In this document: in pieces, positions 18,061-26,023 of the stretch
How the letters are laid out: every line of letters begins with the position of its first letter
Numbering within the stretch: the first letter of the stretch is position 1
Assembly (NCBI RefSeq): GCF_030866765.1
Contig: NZ_CP133017.1
Coordinates: forward strand, 3,144,001-3,208,000
Direction of reading: 5' to 3'
DNA: 64,000 nucleotides
From: Paenibacillus silvisoli
Lineage (GTDB): Bacteria; Bacillota; Bacilli; Paenibacillales; Paenibacillaceae
Notes under the pieces: generated by a model
What the model saw: only the letters and a program-made list of their open reading frames with translations
Database searches by the model: none
What the model was told of the DNA's origin: nothing
Position numbers and translations under genes: made by a program

Positions 18061-18827
18061 GCACGGCGGAACGACAGCAATGCACGCACCATTATCGCGA
18101 GGCGGATTGGATCGATTATTATGCGGGGCAATTATCGCTTGACGCGTGTAAGGCTATGTTGAAGCACAAGGAAGACTGCCGTTCTTGCGGCCGCTTGGCT
18201 GCCGAATGGGAGCTGCTGTTGGATGAACCAGGAAATAACGACCGCGCAGCGGAAGCACCGTCGTTAATGCCTGGCCCTGCCGTTCGTCGCAGCCTCCGAC
18301 GGCAGGTCCGGAAGCAAGCGGTCCTGGACGGAATACGATCGCTGGCAATGCGCAGAAGGCGCTGGCTTACGGCGGCGGCAGCTATTGTCGTGCTAATCGG
18401 CTTCATTGGACTCAATCGCATGTTGAACGAACCGGCAAACCTGCGCAGCGATTACGTAGCCGAGCACGAACCGACAGCCGTCCGCTTCATGAACGATCCC
18501 CGAACGGCCAGCTATCAGGTTCATCCTTCCGGCGAGGAGCTTGGCGAGGGCTTCGTCTGGTTTAACGACGATTCGAGCGAAGTATTGGTTTTGCTGGAGG
18601 GCTTGCTCCCAACCGACAACCATGATGTGCAGGCATGGGCCGTTAACGATGGCAACCGCGAGAACCTTGGCTTGCTGCAGCATGTTGAGGCAGGACGCGC
18701 CCATCTGTATTTGAAGAGGGAGTCCCTTGCCAGCGCTACCCTGATCGTGCTTACCGTGGAGCCTCATGGCGGGAGCGCGAATCCGACGATGCCCGAAGCG
18801 TTTGTTATCCGTCTGCATCCTCGATAA
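18057..18827 (+). CDS. RskA-family anti-sigma factor
   Basis: A 256-residue membrane anti-sigma factor for the sigma gene just upstream. The cytosolic N terminus carries a zinc-type HxxxCxxC motif (His37, Cys41, Cys44); a single transmembrane helix lies near residues 100-120; the outside part has the RskA C-terminal fold (VLVLLEGL, VQAWAVN, LIVLTVEP). The ATG at 18057 is preceded by GGAGGGG and overlaps the sigma stop by 4 bp. The topology suggests control by proteolysis after an envelope signal, as known for RskA. Confidence 0.9.
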   Translation: MSTAERQQCTHHYREADWIDYYAGQLSLDACKAMLKHKEDCRSCGRLAAEWELLLDEPGNNDRAAEAPSLMPGPAVRRSLRRQVRKQAVLDGIRSLAMRRRRWLTAAAAIVVLIGFIGLNRMLNEPANLRSDYVAEHEPTAVRFMNDPRTASYQVHPSGEELGEGFVWFNDDSSEVLVLLEGLLPTDNHDVQAWAVNDGNRENLGLLQHVEAGRAHLYLKRESLASATLIVLTVEPHGGSANPTMPEAFVIRLHPR

Positions 18828-18835
18828 ACGAACGA

Positions 18836-18864
18836 AAAGCTGCCGGTTGCAATCCGGCAGCTTT
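18836..18864 (+). terminator. Terminator after the anti-sigma gene
   Basis: AAAGCTGCCGG pairs with CCGGCAGCTTT across a 7-nt loop, a few bases after the stop codon. Confidence 0.8.
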
Positions 18865-18912
18865 ATGTTATCGCGAAACGACGCCGATCTGCAGTCGCCA
18901 AAACGAACACAA

Positions 18913-18952
18913 AAGGAAGCATGTCCCCTTTGAAGGGAGCATGCTTCCTTTT
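18913..18952. terminator. Bidirectional hairpin between convergent genes
   Basis: AAGGAAGCATG pairs with CATGCTTCCTT, with an inner CCCTT/AAGGG stem. It ends 11 bp from the stop of the aldo/keto reductase gene and probably serves that strand. Confidence 0.75.
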
Positions 18953-18962
18953 CATGATGCAT

Positions 18963-19940
18963 CTATTTGGCTTGCAGGATGCTGCGGATGAAGGCAACGT
19001 CGTCCGTGCTCAGCGGATTGCCTGCGCCCCGAGCATTGGACTCGACTTGCTTGTCATTTTTGAAGCCAGGAATAACGCAAGCGTTAGGCGACTGCGCCAG
19101 CGCGAATTGAATCGCAACCCGCACCAAATCCTGTACCTCGGAGCCGAAGCGCTCCTTGATCGGACCAAGCTGTTTGCGAATTTCCAATAGACGCTCTTTG
19201 GTGTACGACGAGTTGGAAGCCCGGATGTCGCCTTCGCCGAACGCAGGCGGATTCTCCGGATCGAACTTGTCCAAAAGCAAGCCTTGCGCAAGCGGCCCGA
19301 ACAGTACAATACCGATATTGCGCTCGTCCGCCCATTGAAACAGGTTCGTGTCCGGCTGATCGAACGAATTGCCGAAAGCATTATAGTGGAATTGCAGCAC
19401 ATCCGGGCGCGTAACCGGGCAGACGCGCATAAAGTCGCCGTAGCTGTAGCCCGATTGGCCGATGACGCGGACTTTGCCTTCCTTCTGCAGCTGACGCATC
19501 ATATCGGCTGCTTCCTCCAGATAGCGGTCATCCGGTCCGAAGTTCGTGTTATGAAAATAGTGCAGATCCAAATAATCGGTGCCCAGATTCATGAGCGATT
19601 GCTCCAGCTGATGGCGAATATGGATCGGCTGCATCGCGTTCGGCGCCGTGCCGCGGAACCAACCGACTTTGGAGGCGATGACGACTTGGTCGCGCGGCAC
19701 TTCTTTCAAAAACCGGCCGATGACGCGTTCCGAATGTCCGTCTCCGTATACATCAGCCGTATCGAAATGGTTGATGCCCAGCTCGAAAGCGCGTTTCAAG
19801 CCGGCGATCGACTCGGCGTCGTTATTGCCTGACCAGCCGACCGCTTCGCCGTCGCGCCAGGATGGACCGCCGATGGCCCAGCAGCCTAAACTTACCTCGC
19901 TCACGCGTAAACCCGAACGTCCAAGGACACGATATTCCAC
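18963..19940 (-). CDS. Aldo/keto reductase
   Basis: A 325-residue NADPH-dependent aldo/keto reductase with a TIM barrel. The catalytic tetrad is complete: Asp60, Tyr65 (TADVYG), Lys91 (ASKVG) and His127 (LDLHYFHN). The GTG at 19940 is chosen because TTAGGGAG lies 8 nt before it, whereas the GTG three codons earlier overlaps that site. The protein then begins VEYRVLGRSGL, as family members do. Substrate is unknown. It is monocistronic, flanked by a hairpin on its 3' side. Confidence 0.9.
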   Translation of the reverse strand: MEYRVLGRSGLRVSEVSLGCWAIGGPSWRDGEAVGWSGNNDAESIAGLKRAFELGINHFDTADVYGDGHSERVIGRFLKEVPRDQVVIASKVGWFRGTAPNAMQPIHIRHQLEQSLMNLGTDYLDLHYFHNTNFGPDDRYLEEAADMMRQLQKEGKVRVIGQSGYSYGDFMRVCPVTRPDVLQFHYNAFGNSFDQPDTNLFQWADERNIGIVLFGPLAQGLLLDKFDPENPPAFGEGDIRASNSSYTKERLLEIRKQLGPIKERFGSEVQDLVRVAIQFALAQSPNACVIPGFKNDKQVESNARGAGNPLSTDDVAFIRSILQAK

Positions 19941-20081
19941 AAATTCCACTCCCTAAGGCTTCAAAGTATAGGATAACTCCCCATGCAACTATAGCGGAGG
20001 AACGGAAGGGATGGAAGTACGCACTTTTGCTTTACCTACTTACTTGAAGGTTACTTATGGACGAAGTTTGGGGCATTTTGT

Positions 20082-20093
20082 CGAAACGTTTCG
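20082..20093. promoter_or_regulatory. Palindromic operator candidate
   Basis: A perfect 12-bp palindrome, CGAAACGTTTCG, of the kind bound by LacI-family regulators. It lies about 40 bp before the likely promoter of the Gfo/Idh gene and 140 bp before the aldo/keto reductase start. No LacI gene is in this window. Confidence 0.4.
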
Positions 20094-20131
20094 CATCCTC
20101 AAATTGGGTCTAAAATTAGGGAAAATTTGTG

Positions 20132-20160
20132 TTGAAAGCGCTGCATCTCTGATATATGCT
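20132..20160 (+). promoter_or_regulatory. SigA promoter with a degenerate cre half-site
   Basis: TTGAAA (20132-20137), 17-bp spacer, TATGCT (20155-20160). The -35 overlaps TGAAAGCGCT, the conserved left part of a CcpA (cre) box; the right half is poor. It would drive the Gfo/Idh and isomerase genes. Confidence 0.5.
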
Positions 20161-20240
20161 AGAACCATGTTGAAACGATTCGATTGCTGCCAATCGATGC
20201 TGTCAATATAATAGCGAGATTCGAGGGAGAGGAATTAGTA

Positions 20241-21302
20241 ATGAACGCATCCACTGTATATCGCGTTGCCTTTATCGGCTGCGGCAAACGCGCGCACGAG
20301 CACGCGATCGGCATCCAAGAAGACAGCAGACTTGAGGTTGTCGCTCTGTCCGACATCTCGGCCGCTTCGGCCGAAACATTGAAATCCGAATTTGGCTTCC
20401 AAGCAGCCAATATCTATACCGATCACAAGGAAATGCTCGCGAAGGAGAAGCCTGACGTCGTTCTGATCTGCCTCTGGACGCCGCTGCATCTGCCGGTATT
20501 CCGCGATTGCGCGGAAGCGGGCGTTAAAGCGGTGCTTTGCGAGAAGCCGATGTCGCCGGCTTGGGGCGAATGCCAGGAAATGAGCCGTATCGCCGAAGAA
20601 ACGGGCTGCCAGCTGACATTCTCGCTGCAGCGCCGTTTTGCCACAGGGAACCAAACGGTTCGCCGTCTGATCAAGGAAGGCAAAATCGGACAAGTTCTTC
20701 GTCTGGATCTCTATTCGCCGCCGAACCTGCTTGATTGCGGCATCCACACGTTCGACCAGGCGATCAGCTTCATGGACGAAACGCCAGCGAAATCGGTGCT
20801 CGGCGCGGTCGATACGACGGAAGTATACAACTGGTTCAACACGCCTTCCGAGTGCGGGGCGTCCGGCCATGTCGTATTCGCTAACGGCGTACAAGCCTCG
20901 CTCTATTCCGGTCATATCGATACATGGGAACCGTCCCAAGATATGTCGAAGATTTGGGCCGGCGTGCGCGTCATCGGCACGGAAGGCTTCATCGAAGTCA
21001 TGTGGGACGGCCAAATCGTCAAAGCCGTCAACTACGATGATCCATCGTGGAAGCAGGAAATGGAGCTTTGCTCGATGTCCGATCAAATGAAAGGCTACAT
21101 CAAGCACGCGATCGATTGTCTGGCGTCCGGCGAAGAGCCGGAAGTATCGCACCGTAAAGCGCTTCGCGCTTCGGAGCTGATCTTCGCCGTATACGAATCG
21201 GTTCGCCGCAACGCGCGCGTGTCCATTCCGCTGACGGGCGTAACGGACAGCCCGTTCATTACGATGCTTAATAACGGCGAATTCTCGAAAGAAGGAGCGT
21301 AA
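20241..21302 (+). CDS. Gfo/Idh/MocA family oxidoreductase
   Basis: A 353-residue NAD(P)-dependent oxidoreductase. The N-terminal Rossmann fold has VAFIGCGKRAHEHA, and the family EKP motif is at residues 101-103 (CEKPM). The ATG at 20241 follows GGGAGAGG; the longer reading starts before the likely mRNA start region. Family members oxidise or reduce sugars and inositols. With the sugar isomerase 7 bp downstream it probably forms a two-step catabolic operon. Substrate is not determinable from sequence. Confidence 0.9.
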   Translation: MNASTVYRVAFIGCGKRAHEHAIGIQEDSRLEVVALSDISAASAETLKSEFGFQAANIYTDHKEMLAKEKPDVVLICLWTPLHLPVFRDCAEAGVKAVLCEKPMSPAWGECQEMSRIAEETGCQLTFSLQRRFATGNQTVRRLIKEGKIGQVLRLDLYSPPNLLDCGIHTFDQAISFMDETPAKSVLGAVDTTEVYNWFNTPSECGASGHVVFANGVQASLYSGHIDTWEPSQDMSKIWAGVRVIGTEGFIEVMWDGQIVKAVNYDDPSWKQEMELCSMSDQMKGYIKHAIDCLASGEEPEVSHRKALRASELIFAVYESVRRNARVSIPLTGVTDSPFITMLNNGEFSKEGA

Positions 21303-21309
21303 TTCTACG

Positions 21310-22077
21310 ATGACGAGACCAAAGCTTGGACTAATCGGAATCATTGGCGAAGAAGCGAAGCAGGATTTCTGGGGCACGATGAAGCGCGTAGCCGAAATCG
21401 GCTACAAAGGCATTGAAGGCGGCGGCGAGCTGCTGAAAGGCGACGTGAAAGAGAACGTAGCCCGTTTCCACGAGCTGGGGCTTCAAGTTGCGACGCACAG
21501 CGTGCCGAGCAAGGAGCTTCTCCGCGACGAGAAAGAAGTGGATCGTCTGATCCGCGAGGCGCACGCGCTTGAAACGAAAGACGTCACCTTCTGGTGGGAC
21601 GTTGTCGATAACCGCGAGCAGCTGCTTCGCGATGCCGAGCTGTACGATGCGGCCGGTGCGCGTTTTGCGGCTGAAGGGCTGCGTTTCTGCTACCACAACC
21701 ATGCGCACGAGTTCGAGCGGACGTTCAATGGCGTTTACTCGCTCGATATTTTGGCTGAGCATACCGATCCGAAGCATCTCTATTTCCGGATGGATGTTGC
21801 TTGGATTACGATTGGCGGTGCCGATCCGGCGCATATTTTGCGCAAAATGGCGGGCCGCGTCCCGGCGATCCATCTCAAAGATGTCTACGGTACCGATGAA
21901 ATCGGCAAGTGGACGGCCGTCGGCACGGGCGTCGTGAACATTGCGGCATCCATCGAAGCGGCGACGGAAATCGGCGTGGAGTGGATGACGGTCGAGCAGG
22001 ATCAGCTCCGCAACCTGACAGGCATCGAAACCGCGCTTGTCAGCTACCTGAATTTGAAAGAGAAGGGCTTGTTGTAA
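21310..22077 (+). CDS. Sugar phosphate isomerase/epimerase family protein
   Basis: A 255-residue TIM-barrel protein of the AP-endonuclease-2/xylose isomerase-like family. Likely metal ligands lie in YHNHAHEFE, MDVAW, IHLKD and VEQDQ, all present, so it should be active. It follows the Gfo/Idh gene by 7 bp and precedes a strong terminator. Similar pairs are known in inositol and sugar breakdown. The precise reaction is unknown. Confidence 0.9.
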   Translation: MTRPKLGLIGIIGEEAKQDFWGTMKRVAEIGYKGIEGGGELLKGDVKENVARFHELGLQVATHSVPSKELLRDEKEVDRLIREAHALETKDVTFWWDVVDNREQLLRDAELYDAAGARFAAEGLRFCYHNHAHEFERTFNGVYSLDILAEHTDPKHLYFRMDVAWITIGGADPAHILRKMAGRVPAIHLKDVYGTDEIGKWTAVGTGVVNIAASIEAATEIGVEWMTVEQDQLRNLTGIETALVSYLNLKEKGLL

Positions 22078-22090
22078 TACAAAGAGGAAA

Positions 22091-22118
22091 AGCCGCGATG
22101 ATTCGCGGCTTTTTTTTG
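22091..22118 (+). terminator. Terminator after the isomerase gene
   Basis: AGCCGCG (22091-22097) pairs with CGCGGCT (22104-22110), followed by eight T. Confidence 0.92.
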
Positions 22119-22204
22119 TTCGATGAGGGTCTGTCAGACATTGTAAGCGGTCTCGAAATTTGAGATGATAAGTGCGAGTTATTGGAAGAGGAGATGAGAG
22201 TACC

Positions 22205-22513
22205 ATGATCGTAACAACCGTCAAAGTCGTAGTTCTCCCTGAATTCGTTGATGCTTTCATTGCCGCATCGTTGGACAACCACCGCGGCTCCGTGCAGGAG
22301 CCGGGCAATTTGCGATTTGATATTTTGCAGCAGAAGGATGACAAGACCGCGTTCACGCTGTATGAAGCGTATGAATCGGAGGAGGCGGCAGCTAAACATA
22401 AAGAAACGGCCCATTACTTGAAATGGCGGGATACGGTTGCGCCGATGATGGCCAAGCCGCGCGAGGGCACGCCTCATCTCGTCATCGCGCCGACGGATAG
22501 CGCGCAATGGTGA
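22205..22513 (+). CDS. Antibiotic biosynthesis monooxygenase (ABM) domain protein
   Basis: A 102-residue ferredoxin-like-fold protein of the ABM family (LsrG/YgiN type). The pattern RFDILQQ, FTLYEAYES and AHYLKWRD is characteristic. Such proteins act as quinol monooxygenases or as isomerases of small carbonyl compounds without a metal. The ATG at 22205 follows AGAGGAG by 11 nt. The stop overlaps the Fe-ADH start, so the two are translationally coupled and may act on the same compound. It begins a run of six same-strand genes. Confidence 0.85.
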   Translation: MIVTTVKVVVLPEFVDAFIAASLDNHRGSVQEPGNLRFDILQQKDDKTAFTLYEAYESEEAAAKHKETAHYLKWRDTVAPMMAKPREGTPHLVIAPTDSAQW

Positions 22514-23730
22514 TGAGCGCTTTTCAGTTTACGGGCACGCCTGCGATCCATTTCGGCAGCGGCATGGTGGAGAAGCTAGTTGACTTGCTGCCGAAAGGGA
22601 CGCGCCGCGTCTTGTTTGTAATGGGAGGCTTCCAGCGGACGAATGCCGAGCCATGGAGCCGCATCGCGTCGAAGCTCGAGGAAGCCGGGATCGGTTATGA
22701 AACGGTACATATACACCATGAGCCAACGGTGGAATGGGTCGATGAAGTCGTAGACCGTTATCGCAGTGATGGGTATGGCCATGATGGCAGAGATGGACTG
22801 GCTATCGATGCTGTCGTAGCCATAGGAGGCGGAAGCGCAATGGACGCCGGTAAAGCCGTATCCGCCATGCTGACGACGGATGCAGGCGATACGATTCTGC
22901 ATTATTTGGAAGGACAGCCGGCCTATCGGGCGCACGGAGGGAGCAAAGTGTTCTTCGTGGCAATCCCGACTACGTCCGGGACCGGCAGCGAAATGACGAA
23001 AAATGCCGTCATTTCGATTTCAGGCGGCTTCAAACGCTCGCTGCGTCATGACCGCTTCATCCCCGATGCCGCCATCGTGGATGCGCGGTTAACTGTCAGT
23101 TGCCCGGTTGCCGTTAAAGCCGCGAGCGGACTGGACGCGCTGACGCAGTTGATCGAGTCGTACGTTTCGACGAAAGCGTCTCCGCTAACGGATGCTCTTG
23201 CGCTTTCCGGCATTGAAGCGGCTGCTTCAAGCCTGATGCAGATTTGCACGACAGCCGCGGAGGATGAACCGCTGCACGAACAAATGGCGTATGCCTCCAT
23301 GCTTTCGGGCATTACGTTGGCGCATGCCGGACTTGGGCTTGTCCATGGCTTTGCTTCGCCGCTTGGCGGCCAGTTTCCGATTCCGCACGGCGTCATTTGC
23401 GGTACGCTGCTTGCGGAAGTGACCAAGCGTAACATCGAAGCCATGACAGCCGCTTCGATTAATTCGTCTGCTGCTCAGCGCGGACTGGCGAAGTATGCTG
23501 CAGTGGGATCGATTTTGACCGGTCACGATAAACAGGATACGGAAGGTTGTCTATCTCGTTTAGTGGAAATATTGGAATCGTGGACGGAACAGCTTGCGAT
23601 CACAAGACTAGGCGCTTATGGCGTCCATGCGGGCAACATCGATAATGTCATTGAAGCGTCCGACAATAAACAAAGTCCCGTTCAACTAGACAAAACGGTC
23701 ATGCGGGATATTTTGCTAGCACGGTTGTAA
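22507..23730 (+). CDS. Iron-containing alcohol dehydrogenase
   Basis: A 407-residue group III (Fe-dependent) alcohol dehydrogenase. The nucleotide-binding GGGSAMDAGKA is at about 107-117 and the PTTSGTGSE motif at 154-162. Metal ligands include Asp210, His280 and His294; the position that is usually His four residues after the Asp is Gln214 (DALTQLIE), as in one known subfamily. An alternative in-frame ATG at 22513 fits a stop-start overlap better. An aldehyde or ketone linked to the ABM gene product is a guess for the substrate. Confidence 0.9.
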   Translation: MVMSAFQFTGTPAIHFGSGMVEKLVDLLPKGTRRVLFVMGGFQRTNAEPWSRIASKLEEAGIGYETVHIHHEPTVEWVDEVVDRYRSDGYGHDGRDGLAIDAVVAIGGGSAMDAGKAVSAMLTTDAGDTILHYLEGQPAYRAHGGSKVFFVAIPTTSGTGSEMTKNAVISISGGFKRSLRHDRFIPDAAIVDARLTVSCPVAVKAASGLDALTQLIESYVSTKASPLTDALALSGIEAAASSLMQICTTAAEDEPLHEQMAYASMLSGITLAHAGLGLVHGFASPLGGQFPIPHGVICGTLLAEVTKRNIEAMTAASINSSAAQRGLAKYAAVGSILTGHDKQDTEGCLSRLVEILESWTEQLAITRLGAYGVHAGNIDNVIEASDNKQSPVQLDKTVMRDILLARL

Positions 23731-23752
23731 GGTGAAGGGAGCGAAGGTTGAG

Positions 23753-24292
23753 ATGGAAACAGAGGTAGTCATTAGACGCATTCATCCGGAAGACTATGAA
23801 CGAGCGCACGCGTTTCAATGCGAATACTTGGATCCGGAAAGCTTCGAGAATTTCAACGAGCGGCTTGCCAATCACCATGACCTTTACTTTGCCGCTTATG
23901 TGGCGGACGAGCTGATCGGAGTTTGCTATGGAAACCCTTCTCGCCGCAACGAGACGTTGATTAACCTGCAAGGCATTGCCGTGACGCATGAAGAGGGCAA
24001 ACAGCTGCTGCGCACCGGCATCGGTTCGAGGCTCATCGCGCAATTCGAAGATGCGGTTCGAAGCAAGGGCTATCGTTCGATCGGCCTTGGTTCGGCGGAG
24101 GATTTGAAGGTGGAACGATTTTACGTGAAGAATGGCTATCTGCCGATCGAGCTCGTCGCGAAAGGGCCCCAGCACCAGGAATACGAACGGGTTCCGGTTG
24201 CCGATTACGAGGCCGGCAAGGAGCTGCAGCAGGAGCTGCGCAGAAGACATGATGCGAGCGAAGTTATTTTTATTTTCGAGAAGACGCTGTAA
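23753..24292 (+). CDS. GNAT family N-acetyltransferase
   Basis: A 179-residue acetyl-CoA-dependent acyltransferase. The GNAT fold is seen from VIRRIHPEDYERA through the acetyl-CoA loop (about residues 85-100, with TGIGSRLIAQFE, a variant Q/RxxGxG/A) to VERFYVKNGY. The ATG at 23753 is preferred over the GTG seven codons upstream by homology-like start (METEVVIRRI). It is 22 bp after Fe-ADH. The acyl acceptor is unknown. Confidence 0.85.
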   Translation: METEVVIRRIHPEDYERAHAFQCEYLDPESFENFNERLANHHDLYFAAYVADELIGVCYGNPSRRNETLINLQGIAVTHEEGKQLLRTGIGSRLIAQFEDAVRSKGYRSIGLGSAEDLKVERFYVKNGYLPIELVAKGPQHQEYERVPVADYEAGKELQQELRRRHDASEVIFIFEKTL

Positions 24293-24307
24293 GAGAGGAA
24301 GATGAAG

Positions 24308-24697
24308 ATGAGCGAGGCAGGACAAGGTCAAGGTCAGAAAGAAAAAGCCGTTGGATTTCTAACGCTAGTCGCATCGGGTAACGTACGGGAAGCGTATGAC
24401 CGCTATATTGGTCCGGGGTTCCGGCATCACAACGCTTATTTCCGCGGCGATGCGAACTCGCTTATGGCTGCCATGGAAGAGAACGCCGAGAAGTTCCCGA
24501 ACAAGGCGATTGAAGTGAAGCGCGCGCTCGAAGAAGGCGACAGCGTGATGGTGTATTCGCACATTAAGCATGAGCCTGGCGCTCTGGGGGCGGCTGTGGT
24601 GCACATTTTCCGCTTCGAGAATGGGCGTGTCGCCGAGCTTTGGGATTTGGGACAGGCGATTCCGGAGGATTCACCGAACGAGAACGGGATGTTCTAA
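24308..24697 (+). CDS. SnoaL-like/NTF2-fold protein
   Basis: A 129-residue protein with the NTF2-like fold of the SnoaL polyketide-cyclase group (YIGPGFRHHN, VHIFRFENGRVAELWDLGQ). Members in Firmicutes are mostly of unknown function. GAGAGG at 24293-24298 is 9 nt before the ATG at 24308, better spaced than the ATG at 24302. It is 15 bp after the GNAT gene and 29 bp before the DinB gene. Confidence 0.85.
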   Translation: MSEAGQGQGQKEKAVGFLTLVASGNVREAYDRYIGPGFRHHNAYFRGDANSLMAAMEENAEKFPNKAIEVKRALEEGDSVMVYSHIKHEPGALGAAVVHIFRFENGRVAELWDLGQAIPEDSPNENGMF

Positions 24698-24726
24698 TCG
24701 CGAGATGAAAGAAGGTGTCCATCCGA

Positions 24727-25200
24727 ATGCGGAAGTTATTCGAGTACAATTGGCAAGTTCGCGACGATTGGTTTCGATGGTGCGAGGAAGTAGACGAGCA
24801 GGAGCTGCTGGCGCAGCGCATCGGCGGGGTGGGTAACATCCTTTACGCGTTGTATCATATCGTGGATGTAGAATACAGCTGGATTAGCGGGCTGCAAGGA
24901 AAAACGCCGGACTACATCCCCTACGAGGAGTGCCGCGACCTGCACAAGCTGCGTGAATATTCCGCTCGCTGCCACGCGGAAATCGCATCGTTCGTCTATG
25001 GCTGGCATGACGGTCTGGAGGCTCGCATCCTGAACGACGAGAACGATGAAGGCGAGCAGGAAAGCTTTCGTTACGGTGAAATCATGCGGCATGTCATTGC
25101 CCATGAGATTCACCACATCGGCCAGCTTTCGATCTGGTCGCGCGAAATCGGGAAGAAGCCCGTTACCCCGAACTTGATTCGCAGAGGATTGTTCGCGTAA
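24727..25200 (+). CDS. DinB family protein
   Basis: A 157-residue four-helix-bundle protein of the DinB/YfiT superfamily. The metal-site histidines appear as YHIVDVEYSW (first His) and the HEIHHIGQL motif. Members include thiol transferases for bacillithiol or mycothiol conjugates; a bacillithiol role is possible given bshB2 in the window, but is inference. GAAGGTG lies 9 nt before the ATG at 24727; the GTG inside it is too close. Confidence 0.85.
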   Translation: MRKLFEYNWQVRDDWFRWCEEVDEQELLAQRIGGVGNILYALYHIVDVEYSWISGLQGKTPDYIPYEECRDLHKLREYSARCHAEIASFVYGWHDGLEARILNDENDEGEQESFRYGEIMRHVIAHEIHHIGQLSIWSREIGKKPVTPNLIRRGLFA

Positions 25201-25250
25201 GCTGCGGTAGTTAGGCATGTTGCACGCTCAATTGTTGGAGGTGTTTGTCC

Positions 25251-25931
25251 GTGACGTCAACTACGATCAAGGAGCAGTTTCAGCAGGATGGGTATTATGT
25301 GTTGAAGCAAATGTTTAGCGAGGTTGAAACAGCCGAGCTGAAACTGGAAGCTCAGCGGGTGTTGGAGCTGAACGGAGTCGATAAGTCCGGCGTCTACGTC
25401 GGAATGGCGGTCGCCAGCCCGCGGTTCAAGGAGGCGGCTGCGCATCCGCTTCTCGTGAACGCATTGGAGGCTATTATCGGGGACGATGTCGTGTTCCTTA
25501 GCGACAAAGTCGTGTTCAAGAACGCGACGACGGATTTCGGCTCGCCGTGGCATCAAGATTACCCGTATTGGCATGGCAGCCACAAGTTTTCGGTATGGAT
25601 CGCGCTTGATGACGCGACACCGGATAACGGCTGCTTGCGTATCGTGCCCGGATCGCATCACGTCGACGAGGAGCATGCGGATTTCTCGGACCGGGAGGAA
25701 GGCTTCAGCAACCGGTTGAAGGACGAGGCGATTGATCCGGCGCGGATTGTCGACCTTGCCGCGTCTCGGGGAGATGCCATCGTTTTTCATGATTTGCTGT
25801 TCCACTCGTCCTATCCGAACCGTTCGGGCAAAGACCGGTGGGCGTTGATTTCAACGTACAAGGACGGGACGCTGGAGGATCCGGTCTATTCTTGGGCCAA
25901 GGCGGCGTTTCGGGTGAACGGGGAACGATAG
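25251..25931 (+). CDS. Phytanoyl-CoA dioxygenase (PhyH) family protein
   Basis: A 226-residue Fe(II)/2-oxoglutarate oxygenase. The iron ligands are His101 and Asp103 (WHQDYPYW) and His185 (HSSYPN), and Arg196 should bind 2-oxoglutarate; the spacing matches PhyH enzymes. GGAGG is 8 nt before the GTG at 25251, better placed than the TTG two codons earlier. It hydroxylates an unknown small molecule and is the last gene of the 22.2-25.9 kb run, ending near a perfect bidirectional terminator. Confidence 0.88.
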   Translation: MTSTTIKEQFQQDGYYVLKQMFSEVETAELKLEAQRVLELNGVDKSGVYVGMAVASPRFKEAAAHPLLVNALEAIIGDDVVFLSDKVVFKNATTDFGSPWHQDYPYWHGSHKFSVWIALDDATPDNGCLRIVPGSHHVDEEHADFSDREEGFSNRLKDEAIDPARIVDLAASRGDAIVFHDLLFHSSYPNRSGKDRWALISTYKDGTLEDPVYSWAKAAFRVNGER

Positions 25932-25980
25932 GCGGCCAGCTTGTTTTGTATGAAATATAACACATCATCAACTGAGCTAC

Positions 25981-26023
25981 AAAAGAAGCAGACCGCCTAT
26001 GCAACAGGCGGTCTGCTTCTTTT
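25981..26023. terminator. Bidirectional terminator with an 18-bp perfect stem
   Basis: Bases 25981-25998 and 26006-26023 are exact reverse complements (AAAAGAAGC at one end, GCTTCTTTT at the other) with a 7-nt loop. It serves the PhyH gene (+) and the ferritin-like gene (-), whose last two bases of stop lie inside it. Confidence 0.95.

Noticed and set aside
20235-21377. 380-codon minus-strand frame
   Set aside because: Antisense shadow of the Gfo/Idh gene, which has clear family motifs.
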